The notes below the pieces were generated by a model, which made no database searches, was not told the DNA's origin, and saw nothing but the letters and a program-made list of their open reading frames with translations. DNA of 58,070 nucleotides from an uncultured Mycobacteriaceae bacterium (GTDB taxonomy: Bacteria > Actinomycetota > Actinomycetes > Mycobacteriales > Mycobacteriaceae). The DNA lies in contig CADEGF010000048.1 of the NCBI GenBank assembly GCA_902826815.1, positions 1-58,070 on the forward strand. Direction: 5' to 3'. This document shows, one piece after another, positions 25,124 to 33,569 of the stretch; the stretch's first letter is position 1, and every line of letters begins with the position of its first letter. The position numbers were made by a program, and so were the translations under genes.

Positions 25124-26359
25124 ATGGCGAACGCCACCAATGTCTGGATTCTCGGCGGCTATCAGAGCGACTTCAGCCGCAATCTGACCCGCGAGGGCCT
25201 CGACTACGCCGACCTGACCACCGAGGTGATCGACTCGACGCTCGCCTCTGCAAGCGTCGACCCCGACGCGATCGAGGTCATCCACGTCGCCAACGCGTTC
25301 GGTGAGTTGTTCGCACGCCAGGCTCACCTCGGCGCAATGCCCGCGACCGTGCACGAAGGGCTGTGGGACACACCGTCGTCACGTCACGAGGCGGCGTGCG
25401 CGTCCGGAAGCATCGCCACCCTTGCCGCGATCGCCGATCTGCGCTCCGGCGCGTACGAGACCGCGTTGGTGGTCGGCATCGAGTTGGAGAAGACCGTGCC
25501 TGGCGACACCGCGGCACAGCACCTCGGCGCAGCGGCCTGGATCGGGCACGAGGGCGCCGACGCCAAATTCATGTGGCCCAGCATGTTCGCCCGCGTCGCC
25601 GACGAGTACGACAAGAGGTACGGCCTCGACGAGAGCCACCTGCGCGCGATCGCCCAACTGAACTTCGCCAACGCGCGGTCGAACCCGAACGCGCAAACGC
25701 GCGGTTGGACCGTCCCGGACCTGCGGGCGGGGCGCGAGGCCGACGATGAGGTCAACCCCGTCATCGAGGGTCGGTTGCGCCGGTTCGACTGCAGCCAGAT
25801 GACCGACGGAGGCGCGGGCGTCGTGCTGGTTACCGACGACTATCTGCGGGATCACCCCGATGCACGCCCGATCGGACGGATCGACGGCTGGGGTCACCGC
25901 ACCGTCGGGCTGGGACTGGAGCAGAAGCTCGACCGCTCTGCCGCCGATCCCTATGTTCTGCCCCACGTCCGCGGCGCGGTGCTCGACGCCTTCGGCCGCG
26001 CAGGCGTCGGCCTCGATGACGTCGACGGTTTCGAGGTGCACGATTGCTTCACGCCGAGTGAGTACCTGGCGATCGACCACATCGGCCTCACCGGACCCGG
26101 CGAATCGTGGAAGGCCATCGAGAACGGCGAGATCGAGATCGGCGGCGCGCTGCCGATCAACCCCAGCGGCGGGCTCATCGGCGGCGGGCATCCCGTCGGC
26201 GCATCGGGCGTGCGGATGCTTCTCGACGCGGCCAAACAGGTCAGCGACGGCGCGGGCGAGTACCAGATCGAGGGCGCAAAGACGTTCGGCACGTTGAACT
26301 TCGGCGGCAGCACGGCGACCACCGTCAGCTTCGTCGTCGGATCGGCAAAGGAGTTGTAG
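25124..26359 (+). CDS. Thiolase-family acetyl-CoA acetyltransferase (Rv0914c-like)
   Basis: A 411-residue thiolase of the lipid-transfer (SCP-x) type. The nucleophilic Cys lies in HEAACASGS (about residue 90), and the C-terminal part has EVHDCFTPSEYLAIDHIGL and GGLIGGGHPVGASG, which contribute catalytic His. The Cys of the usual C-terminal CxG motif is not obvious. M. tuberculosis Rv0914c is a thiolase next to the carotenoid oxygenase Rv0913c, and the same pair is adjacent here. The role is probably in lipid or sterol side-chain breakdown. Confidence 0.85.
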   Translation: MANATNVWILGGYQSDFSRNLTREGLDYADLTTEVIDSTLASASVDPDAIEVIHVANAFGELFARQAHLGAMPATVHEGLWDTPSSRHEAACASGSIATLAAIADLRSGAYETALVVGIELEKTVPGDTAAQHLGAAAWIGHEGADAKFMWPSMFARVADEYDKRYGLDESHLRAIAQLNFANARSNPNAQTRGWTVPDLRAGREADDEVNPVIEGRLRRFDCSQMTDGGAGVVLVTDDYLRDHPDARPIGRIDGWGHRTVGLGLEQKLDRSAADPYVLPHVRGAVLDAFGRAGVGLDDVDGFEVHDCFTPSEYLAIDHIGLTGPGESWKAIENGEIEIGGALPINPSGGLIGGGHPVGASGVRMLLDAAKQVSDGAGEYQIEGAKTFGTLNFGGSTATTVSFVVGSAKEL

Positions 26360-27898
26360 ATGGACGTAGAGGTCGTCGGCAAGTTCCTGTCGACACTGCC
26401 AGAAGACGATGACCACCCGTACCGGACCGGACCGTGGCGGCCACAGACCACCGAATGGGATGCAGACAACCTGACCGTCGTCGAAGGCGACATCCCGCGG
26501 GACCTCGACGGGGTGTACCTGCGCAACACTGAGAACCCGCTGCACCCTTCGCTGAAGTTCTACCATCCGTTCGACGGTGACGGGATGATCCACGTCGTCG
26601 GCTTCCGGAACGGAAAAGCGTTCTACCGCAACCGGTTCATCCGCACCGACGGCCTTGCTGCCGAGGAGGAAGCGGGCGGCGCGCTGTGGCCGGGTCTCGC
26701 CGAACCCGTGCAGGTCGCCAAGCGCGACCACGGCTGGGGCGCGCGAACGTTGATGAAGGACGCCTCCAGCACCGATGTGATCGTGCACCGCGGTACGGCA
26801 CTGACGAGCTTCTACCAGTGCGGAGATCTGTATCGCGTCAACCCGTTGACCGCCGAGACCACCGGGAAAGAGGACTTCAACGGAGGCTTCCCGTTCGAGT
26901 GGGGCGTCTCGGCACATCCGAAGGTCGACGACGCCACAGGCGAATTGCTGTTCTTCACCTACAGCAAGCAGGCCCCGTACATGCGGTACGGCGTGGTCGA
27001 CGCCGACAACGACCTGGTGCACCTGACCGATATCCCGCTGCCGGGTCCGCGGCTGCCCCACGACATGGCGTTCACCCCGAATTACGCCATCCTCAATGAC
27101 TTTCCGCTGTTCTGGGATCCCAAGCTGCTCGAGGCGAACATCCACCTGCCGGGCTTCCACGCCGACATGCCGTCGCGGTTCGCGGTCATCCCGAGACGCG
27201 GCGGACCCGACGACATCAAGTGGTTCGAGGCCGACCCGACGTTCGTGCTGCACTTTACCAACGCCTATGAGGACGGCGACGAGATCGTGCTCGACGGCTT
27301 CTACGAGGGCGATCCCGCGCCGGTCGACAGCCTGTCTGGGCCCCCAGCTTGCGAGGGGAGTGACCGGTGGGAGAAGGCATTTCGCTTCCTCGCACTTGAT
27401 CGGCTGCAGACGCGGCTGCGCCGCTGGCGTTTCAACCTGGTCACCGGCGCCACCACAGAGGAGCAGCTGACCGACAGCATCACCGAGTTCGGCATGATCA
27501 ACTCCGGCTACGCCGGCCGCGACTATCGCTACACCTACGCCGCAACGGGCAAGCCGGGTTGGTTCCTGTTCGACGGGCTAGTGAAGCACGACCTGAAGAC
27601 CGGGGCCGAGGAGCGCTACGCGTTCGACGACGGGGTCTACGGCAGTGAGACGGCCGTGGCGCCGCGCGTCGGCGGCAGCGCTGAGGACGACGGCTATCTG
27701 GTCACCCTCACCACCGATATGAATGACGACGCGTCGTACTGTCTGGTGTTCGATGCGGCCAGGGTGACCGACGGCCCGGTATGCAAACTGCTACTGCCCG
27801 AACGGGTCTCCAGCGGAACACACTCTACGTGGGCCGACGGGTCAGCGCTGCGGCGCTGGCACGAAACCGACGACGCAGCCGCCGCGATCGGGTTGTAG
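26360..27898 (+). CDS. Carotenoid oxygenase family dioxygenase (Rv0913c-like)
   Basis: A 512-residue RPE65/lignostilbene-dioxygenase family protein. The opening GDIPRDLDGVYLRNTENPLHP and HPFDGDGMIHVVGFRNGKAFYRN are diagnostic, and His residues in SAHPKVD, PHDMAF, LHFTN and STHST near the C-terminus are the likely Fe(II) ligands. Family enzymes cut a double bond in carotenoids, apocarotenoids or stilbenes with O2. The start immediately follows the thiolase stop. Its order with the thiolase is conserved with M. tuberculosis. Confidence 0.9.
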   Translation: MDVEVVGKFLSTLPEDDDHPYRTGPWRPQTTEWDADNLTVVEGDIPRDLDGVYLRNTENPLHPSLKFYHPFDGDGMIHVVGFRNGKAFYRNRFIRTDGLAAEEEAGGALWPGLAEPVQVAKRDHGWGARTLMKDASSTDVIVHRGTALTSFYQCGDLYRVNPLTAETTGKEDFNGGFPFEWGVSAHPKVDDATGELLFFTYSKQAPYMRYGVVDADNDLVHLTDIPLPGPRLPHDMAFTPNYAILNDFPLFWDPKLLEANIHLPGFHADMPSRFAVIPRRGGPDDIKWFEADPTFVLHFTNAYEDGDEIVLDGFYEGDPAPVDSLSGPPACEGSDRWEKAFRFLALDRLQTRLRRWRFNLVTGATTEEQLTDSITEFGMINSGYAGRDYRYTYAATGKPGWFLFDGLVKHDLKTGAEERYAFDDGVYGSETAVAPRVGGSAEDDGYLVTLTTDMNDDASYCLVFDAARVTDGPVCKLLLPERVSSGTHSTWADGSALRRWHETDDAAAAIGL

Positions 27899-28777
27899 GT
27901 GAAGAAACCCGAGCCCAATGCCGTCGCACGCATGCTCGGCCTGCTTGGTGACGAGTGGACGCTGCTGGTGGTTCAACAGGCTCTCATGGGCGTGACGCGC
28001 TATGGCGATTTCCGGTCTCACCTGCCGATCTCGCACTCGGTTCTGTCGAGTCGCCTTCGCTCGCTTTCTGACGACGGCTTGTTGGAACCCCGTCCCTATC
28101 AATCGAATCCGCCGCGTTACGAGTATCTGACCACTGCTCGCGGCCGCTCGCTGTGGCCGATGCTGGTTTCGATCTGGGACTGGGAACAGCGCTGGGTTCC
28201 TGAACACACCGGCGACTTGCCGCGGATGCACCACACCGTGTGCGACGAGGACTTCGTTCCGCGTGTCACCTGCCGCTCATGCACTGAACCGGTCAGTGAG
28301 AAAGACCTCGTCGCGCAGTGGGGTCCGAGCGGCTCGTGGGCGCGGTCGGTGCCCGCTGCCGGGAACCGGCGACGATCCGCATCGGGCCAGGCTGGGCTTT
28401 TCCCGCAGACGATGACGGTGCTCGGCAACAGGTGGGCGTTCGCGATTCTGGTCGCGGCGTTCGTAGGGGTCAGCCGGTTCACCGACCTTCAGAGGCAGCT
28501 CTCCGCACCGCCGGGGTCCATCGCAGACCGGCTGTCGATCTTCAGGGTGAACGGTGTGCTGGAGGCCGCGCACCATCGCTATCGCCTCACGGAGAAGGGC
28601 CGTGACCTGTTCCCCGTGTTGATAACGGCGCTGCAGTGGGCGCAGCGATGGTTCGACACACCCGAAGGACCCGCGGTGGAGTTGACTCACACAGCGTGCG
28701 GCGAGCGGTTCACCGCGGTGATGACCTGCGGCCGGTGCGCCGGGCCGCTGCGCGGTTCAGAGATCTCTGCGGTCTAG
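27899..28777 (+). CDS. HxlR-family transcriptional regulator with two winged-helix domains
   Basis: A 292-residue protein whose GTG start abuts the carotenoid oxygenase stop. Two HxlR domains are visible: residues 5-105 (ARMLGLLGDEWTLLVVQQALMG; HSVLSSRLRSLSDDGLLEP) and about 150-260 (FPQTMTVLGNRWAFAILVAAFVGVSRF). Each ends with a short Cys pair segment (CRSC; CGRC), possibly a zinc or redox site. HxlR proteins often respond to aldehydes, oxidants or aromatic compounds. It may control the carotenoid oxygenase/thiolase genes upstream. A decayed paralogue lies at 32973. Confidence 0.87.
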   Translation: MKKPEPNAVARMLGLLGDEWTLLVVQQALMGVTRYGDFRSHLPISHSVLSSRLRSLSDDGLLEPRPYQSNPPRYEYLTTARGRSLWPMLVSIWDWEQRWVPEHTGDLPRMHHTVCDEDFVPRVTCRSCTEPVSEKDLVAQWGPSGSWARSVPAAGNRRRSASGQAGLFPQTMTVLGNRWAFAILVAAFVGVSRFTDLQRQLSAPPGSIADRLSIFRVNGVLEAAHHRYRLTEKGRDLFPVLITALQWAQRWFDTPEGPAVELTHTACGERFTAVMTCGRCAGPLRGSEISAV

Positions 28778-28808
28778 GGCTAAAAAGCGATCTGTCAGCA
28801 GTTTTGAT

Positions 28809-28835
28809 CTGGCACTCTCGGGGTGAGAGTGCTAA
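28809..28835 (+). promoter_or_regulatory. CIRCE operator (HrcA binding site)
   Basis: Left arm CTGGCACTC, nine-base spacer, right arm GAGTGCTAA: the right arm is a perfect CIRCE half-site and the left arm matches seven of nine positions. It overlaps a -10 like TAATAT (28833-28838) with CTGGCA as a possible -35 18 bases upstream. This predicts HrcA repression of the hsp20 gene, the same control used for groEL in mycobacteria. Confidence 0.88.
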
Positions 28836-28860
28836 TATCGCGGTTGCACAGTGATTGGTC

Positions 28861-28879
28861 GCCCGCCAGGGTGGCGGGC
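28861..28879 (+). promoter_or_regulatory. Leader hairpin before hsp20
   Basis: GCCCGCCA, three-base loop, TGGCGGGC: a perfect 8-bp GC stem between the CIRCE promoter and the ribosome binding site (AGGAGGTG, about 28893-28900). It lies about 15 bases upstream of the site and does not cover it. It could stabilise the message 5' end or influence translation on heating. Confidence 0.5.
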
Positions 28880-28907
28880 TCTGAGACGACATAGGAGGTG
28901 AATTGCT

Positions 28908-29354
28908 GTGCTTCGTTTTGATCCGTTCAGTGACCTTGATGCTCTGACCCGGGGCCTGTTGACCAGCCAGACCGGATCGAGTCGCACCCCACGGTTCATG
29001 CCGATGGATCTGTGCAAAATCGATGACCACTACGTGTTGACCGCCGATCTGCCCGGCATCGACCCGGGTTCGGTCGACGTCGATGTCGACAACGGCAACC
29101 TGACGATCTCGGCGCACCGCACCGCACGTAGCGACGATTCGGTTCAGTGGCTGACCAACGAACGCTTCTTCGGCAGCTACCGGCGCCAGCTATCGCTCGG
29201 CGAGGGCGTGGACACCACCGCGATCTCCGCGACGTATGAGAACGGAGTGCTCACGGTGACCATCCCGATGGCCGAACGGGCGAAGCCCCGCAAGATCGAC
29301 ATCGCGCACGGCGGCGGGCAGAAGAGAATTCCAACCACCGTCGACGCCGAATAG
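28908..29354 (+). CDS. Hsp20/alpha-crystallin family small heat-shock protein
   Basis: A 148-residue small chaperone with a GTG start after a strong AGGAGGTG site. The alpha-crystallin domain spans about residues 35-130 (MDLCKIDDHYVLTADLPGIDPGSVDVDVDNGNLTI in pieces; ENGVLTVTIPMAE is the conserved C-terminal motif). It holds unfolded proteins in oligomers until refolding. CIRCE control upstream and a strong terminator downstream make it a stand-alone heat-shock gene. It resembles the mycobacterial Acr2 type more than the hypoxic HspX. Confidence 0.9.
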   Translation: MLRFDPFSDLDALTRGLLTSQTGSSRTPRFMPMDLCKIDDHYVLTADLPGIDPGSVDVDVDNGNLTISAHRTARSDDSVQWLTNERFFGSYRRQLSLGEGVDTTAISATYENGVLTVTIPMAERAKPRKIDIAHGGGQKRIPTTVDAE

Positions 29355-29371
29355 GCGAAGTCCGTTCGACA

Positions 29372-29420
29372 CTGCGGTCAGATCGCACAAGCTCGTATGT
29401 GCGATCTGGCCGCAGGTTTT
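29372..29420 (+). terminator. Rho-independent terminator of hsp20
   Basis: An 18-bp stem (29372-29389 with 29398-29415, one G-T pair) and an 8-base loop followed by GTTTT. This is the best canonical terminator in the window. Confidence 0.88.
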
Positions 29421-29504
29421 CGTGTACACCTACGCGCAGTCTCAACACAGATCTACGCGTCTGTGCTGACGTTTGCGGCCTGTGCTCGTCGCAAGCTGGT
29501 TAGC

Positions 29505-32500
29505 ATGAGCGAACTTGACACGGCCATGCTGAACTGGAGCGATCTGGGCGTGAACGACCTGGTACCGACGGGAACCGTGACGCTGCTGTTGGCAGACGTC
29601 GAGGGCTCGACACGGCTATGGGAAGCCCAGGCCGAGGAGATGACCGCCGCCTTCGCGAACCTCGACCATGTTCTGGCCGCACTGGTGCCGGACCATCGCG
29701 GAGTGCGGCCAATCGAACAGGGTGAGGGCGACAGCTTCGTCATCGCCTTCGGCCGCGCCAGCGACGCTGTGGCGTGCGCACTGGAGCTGCAGCGTGCACC
29801 GCTGGCGCCGATCAAGCTGCGCATCGGCCTTCACACCGGCGAAGTGCAGCTTCGCGATGAGTCCAACTACATTGGGCCCACGATCAACCGCACCGCACGC
29901 ATTCGCGATTTGGCGCACGGGGGTCAGACAGTATTATCGGGCACCACAACAGATTTGGTGTGTGATCGGCTACCAGATGATGCGTGGCTGGCCGAACTCG
30001 GCACCCACCCCGTTCGTGACATGCCCCGGCCCGAACGAGTCGTGCAAATATGCCACCCCGACATCCGCAACGAGTTTCCACCGCTGCGAACCGCCAAAAC
30101 CGTCCGCTCTAACAATCTTCCGGCGCAATTGACGACCTTCGTCGGGCGGCTCGGGCAGGTCGACGAAGTACGCCGACTTCTGCTCGACAACCGGCTGATG
30201 ACCCTTACCGGGGCAGGGGGCGCGGGTAAGACACGGCTTTCCGTCGAGGTGGCATCTCAGGTCTCCGACGAATTCTCAGACGGCGTGTGGTGGGTCGACC
30301 TCGCGGCGATCGCTGATCCCCTCGTCGTCTCCTTGACCATCGCCAGGACTCTAGGGCTGCCAGACCAGGCTGGCAGGACGCCGCTGGAAACGGTGCGGCG
30401 GTTCATCGGCGACCGGCAAATGCTTCTACTGCTGGACAATTGCGAACATCTGCTGGACACGTGCGGTGATGTGATCACTCGCCTGTTGAACGGCTGTCCG
30501 CGGTTGACGATCCTGGCTACCAGTCGAGAACCGATTTCAGTGTCAGGTGAGGTCACGTGGCGCGTCCCCTCGCTTTCACTGCGTGACGAGGCCGTCGCGC
30601 TGTTCACCGATAGAGCCCTGCGCGCACGGCCCACTTTCCACGCCACCGGCGACGATATCGATCTGGTGGCTGATATCTGCCAGCGACTCGACGGAATGCC
30701 CCTTGCGATCGAATTGGCTGCCGCACGCGTGCGCGCGCTGTCGTTGCGGCAGATCGCCGACAGTCTGCACGACAGATTCCGTCTCCTGACGGGTGGCGCC
30801 AGGAACACCATGCGACGCCAGCAGACGTTGCGGGCCTCAGTGGACTGGTCTCACGCGCTGTTGACCGAAGCGGAGCAGGTCCTGTTTCGCAGACTCGGTG
30901 TGTTCATGGACGGATTCGACCTCGACGGCGCGCGCGCTGTGGCCGCAACGAGTGAGGCCGAGCAGTTCCAGATTCTCGACCAGCTCAGCCTGCTCGTCGA
31001 CAAATCGCTGGTCGTCGCCGACGAAGAGTCGGACACCATGCGCTATCGCCTACTCGAAACCGTCCGCCAGTACGCGCTGGAAAAGCTCGCCGAGTCAGGT
31101 GAAGCCAGCGAGATGCGCAATCGCCACCGTGACCACTACGTCGCATCCGCCGTCGAACTCGAAGGCGAGGAGCTAGTCGGTTGGGCTGAACGGGAAACCG
31201 GCAACCTACTCGCGTCGCATGCGTGGAGCATCGACTGCGCGGAGTTCGAGCCCGCGCTGCGATTGGTTTCGGCACTGCAACGGCTTTGGGAGACCCGCGG
31301 CAGGATGGGTGAAGGGATGGTCGCTTTCGATCTCGTCTTCGACGACATGCGCTATCGAGATGCCGACGTCCTACCCGCCGTGTGGGCTCGTGCGGTTGCC
31401 GACAAGAGCGTCTTGGCGGCGTGGACCGGCACTCCTACGAGTCTGGACCGCGCAGAGGAGGCTTTGGCCTGTGCACGTGAACTGGGCGACTCCGCTCTGA
31501 CCGCTTCATGCCTGGCCGCCTGCGGTGCGGCGGCGTACTACACCCCCGACGTAGCGACGATGTACTTGACCGACGCAATCGAGCTGTTGCGGGCGTCGGG
31601 TGATCGGTCGAAGCTGTGTCACATCCTCAGCTACCTGGCCGTCGCAGCACATGTCGCCGGCCGGCCGATCGCATCCCAGCTCGCGGCTGAAGAAGGGCGC
31701 GACATCGCTGAGGCCGTCGGTGATTCGTTCATGTCGCGGCACTGCCGGGTGTGGCTAGCAACCGCGCTGGTGTGGGAGCGCGGCCTTGCCGACGGCGCCG
31801 ACGCGATGACGCGGGCGGTGACCGAGCAGGCGCGCGCTACCGGCGAGCGCATGCTCACCGAGTTCGGGCTCAACGTCGAGAGTTTCTCACTCGCTCACCA
31901 GGGAAAGGTGGCGGCAGCTCGCGCGAAGGTGAAGGAGGCGCACGAAGCGTCGGTGGGAATGGGCGGCTTTCACGAGGACACGGTTTACGCGTTATCGGCT
32001 TATGCAGCGCTTGCTGCCGGGGATGCCGACGAGGCCAAGGCCGCATGCGAATCGGCGATAGCGCACACCGTTCCCAACCGATCGCTGTACGTGAGAGGCA
32101 TTACTCCGATGACCGAGGCGCTACTGGCGTGTGGCGAATTGGCCGCCGCGCGCCGGTGGGCGGATGACACCGTTGCGGTGACGCCCGGCTGCTTCCAGAT
32201 GAACGGATTCGTCGCGCGCGCTCATGTTGCGATGGCTCAGGGCGAAACCGACCAGGCCGAGCAGGACGGTCACGCCGCCCTGGCGCTCGGCGTCGAAACA
32301 GGCGGGCAGCTGCGTGTGCCCGAGACACTCGAGGTCCTGGCGCGGGCGGCCGGTAGCCAGCAGAACCACCGTCATGCGGCGCGACTCTTCGGCGCTGCGG
32401 CAGCCAGCCGCGCCGCGATGGGCGGGGTCCGATTCCCGGTGTACTCGATGGGCTACGAGGCCGCAGTCACCGCTACCCGGGAAGCGCTGGGCGATGCCGA

Positions 32501-32789
32501 CTTCGACGCCGCATGGGCGGAGGGTGCGGCGATGTCGACCGAGGAGGCGATCGCCTACGTCCAGCGCGGGCGCGGTGAGCGCAAGCGGCCTGCGAGCGGC
32601 TGGGAATCACTGACCCCGACCGAACACGAGGTCGTCGGTCTCGTTACAGAAGGGCTCGGCAACAAGGACATCGCCGAAAGGATGTTCATCTCACCGCGGA
32701 CCGTGCAGACACACCTCACGCATGTCTACGCCAAACTGGGTCTGGATTCGCGGATCCAGCTCGTTCAGGAGGCCGCCCGTCACGTGTGA
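29505..32789 (+). CDS. Adenylate-cyclase-like / AAA ATPase / LuxR-type regulator (Rv0386-like)
   Basis: A 1094-residue multidomain regulator. Residues about 22-185 are a class III nucleotide cyclase domain: metal-binding Asp31 (LADVEGSTRLW) and Asp76 (EGDSF) are present and the transition-state Asn128/Arg132 pair is kept, but the purine-specifying positions are Gln72 and Asn121 rather than Lys and Asp, as in M. tuberculosis Rv0386. The Walker A motif GAGGAGKT is at 236-243, then an NB-ARC/STAND-type ATPase with LLLDNCEH, a TPR-like region, and a C-terminal LuxR helix-turn-helix (LTPTEHEVVGLVTEGLGNKDIAERM). Start chosen at MSELDTAM, where conservation begins. Signal and targets unknown. Confidence 0.9.
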   Translation: MSELDTAMLNWSDLGVNDLVPTGTVTLLLADVEGSTRLWEAQAEEMTAAFANLDHVLAALVPDHRGVRPIEQGEGDSFVIAFGRASDAVACALELQRAPLAPIKLRIGLHTGEVQLRDESNYIGPTINRTARIRDLAHGGQTVLSGTTTDLVCDRLPDDAWLAELGTHPVRDMPRPERVVQICHPDIRNEFPPLRTAKTVRSNNLPAQLTTFVGRLGQVDEVRRLLLDNRLMTLTGAGGAGKTRLSVEVASQVSDEFSDGVWWVDLAAIADPLVVSLTIARTLGLPDQAGRTPLETVRRFIGDRQMLLLLDNCEHLLDTCGDVITRLLNGCPRLTILATSREPISVSGEVTWRVPSLSLRDEAVALFTDRALRARPTFHATGDDIDLVADICQRLDGMPLAIELAAARVRALSLRQIADSLHDRFRLLTGGARNTMRRQQTLRASVDWSHALLTEAEQVLFRRLGVFMDGFDLDGARAVAATSEAEQFQILDQLSLLVDKSLVVADEESDTMRYRLLETVRQYALEKLAESGEASEMRNRHRDHYVASAVELEGEELVGWAERETGNLLASHAWSIDCAEFEPALRLVSALQRLWETRGRMGEGMVAFDLVFDDMRYRDADVLPAVWARAVADKSVLAAWTGTPTSLDRAEEALACARELGDSALTASCLAACGAAAYYTPDVATMYLTDAIELLRASGDRSKLCHILSYLAVAAHVAGRPIASQLAAEEGRDIAEAVGDSFMSRHCRVWLATALVWERGLADGADAMTRAVTEQARATGERMLTEFGLNVESFSLAHQGKVAAARAKVKEAHEASVGMGGFHEDTVYALSAYAALAAGDADEAKAACESAIAHTVPNRSLYVRGITPMTEALLACGELAAARRWADDTVAVTPGCFQMNGFVARAHVAMAQGETDQAEQDGHAALALGVETGGQLRVPETLEVLARAAGSQQNHRHAARLFGAAAASRAAMGGVRFPVYSMGYEAAVTATREALGDADFDAAWAEGAAMSTEEAIAYVQRGRGERKRPASGWESLTPTEHEVVGLVTEGLGNKDIAERMFISPRTVQTHLTHVYAKLGLDSRIQLVQEAARHV

Positions 32790-32805
32790 CGCCAGCTAGC
32801 GGGGG

Positions 32806-32972
32806 CGGTCCAGGCGGAACTGCAGATGCGTTCGCACCGTTGGCCATTCGACGTCGAGTATCGAATAGACGACGGTGTCCCGCCGGGTCCCATCCGGCAC
32901 GAGTTGATGGCTGCGCAGGATTCCGTCGAGTTTGGCGCCGAGCCGCTCGATCCCCGTCCGGCTGGCGAAGTT
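32806..32972. repeat. 167-bp exact direct repeat, left copy (fragment of acetyltransferase gene 3' end)
   Basis: Identical base for base to 41901-42067. It is the last 56 or so codons of the GNAT acetyltransferase gene (minus strand) and even retains a stop codon (CTA at 32796-32798) at the matching position, after five differing bases. On the right it joins the body of an HxlR pseudogene. It marks the left boundary of the catabolic island. Confidence 0.95.
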
Positions 32973-33434
32973 TCGGAACCGAACGCTGTCGCCCGCATGC
33001 TCGGGCTGCTCGGCGACGAGTGGACGCTGCTGGTGATTCAGCAAGCGTTGATGGGCGCCACCCGGTACAGCGATTTCCAGTCACGCTGCCGATCTCGCAT
33101 TCGGTTCTGTCGAAACGCCTTCGATCGCTGGCCGACGACGGGCTGCTGGAACCTCGTGTGTATCAGACGAATCCGTCTCGCGCCGAGTATGTGACCAAAC
33201 CACTCAGCCGCTCGCTGTGGCCGATGCTGGTGTCGATCTGGAACTGCGAGCGGGCCTGCGCGGCCTGCTCCTGTTCTCGTGACGGCTCTGCAGTGGGCGC
33301 AGCGGTGGTACGACGCACCCGAAGGGCATGCGGTGGAGTTGACACATACCGCCTGTGGTCAGCCGTTCACCGCCGTCATGATCTGCGACCAATGCACCAG
33401 GCCGCTGCGCGGGGCCGCGATCTCGGCGGCCTAG
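32973..33434 (+). pseudogene. HxlR-family regulator remnant
   Basis: Translation from 32975 gives EPNAVARMLGLLGDEWTLLV, matching codon 5 onwards of the intact HxlR gene at 27899, but the start codon is replaced by the 167-bp repeat. A one-base deletion near 33083 shifts the frame (then LPISHSVLSKRLRSLADDGL and SLWPMLVSIWN continue in another frame), and about 430 bases encoding the middle of the protein are missing before the C-terminal VTALQWAQRWYDAPEG to CTRPLRGAAISAA. At least three lesions, so it is not functional. Divergence from the intact paralogue is substantial, so it is not a recent copy. Confidence 0.9.
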
Positions 33435-33537
33435 CTGCCCGCGTCCCTTCGTTCGGTCGGCGGCGCATCGCAGCGCCGAAAGCTCGCCGGAAATTGGGGC
33501 TGGTGCGCCGCCGCAGCACGGTGTACGGTCGCCGGAA

Positions 33538-33554
33538 AGATTATATTATAATCT
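33538..33554 (+). promoter_or_regulatory. AT-rich palindrome before the catabolic operon
   Basis: AGATTATA-T-TATAATCT is a perfect 8-bp inverted repeat about one base-pair centre, only a few bases upstream of the GGAGGAG ribosome binding site (33558-33564) of the first operon gene. Such AT-rich sequence is exceptional in this GC-rich window. It includes TATAAT-like -10 hexamers. It may be the operator for the GntR-family regulator encoded at the end of the island. Confidence 0.6.
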
Positions 33555-33569
33555 CTACGGAGGAGTTTG

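Noticed and set aside
25379-27253. Long open frame (624 codons) on the minus strand
   Set aside because: It is the antisense of the thiolase and carotenoid oxygenase genes; composition is Arg/Val/Asp-rich shadow-like and has no domain. Long antisense frames are routine at this GC content.
27899-33434. Recent duplication of the HxlR gene
   Set aside because: The intact gene and the remnant differ at many positions across the shared segments, so they are old paralogues, not a recent copy made with the 167-bp repeat.
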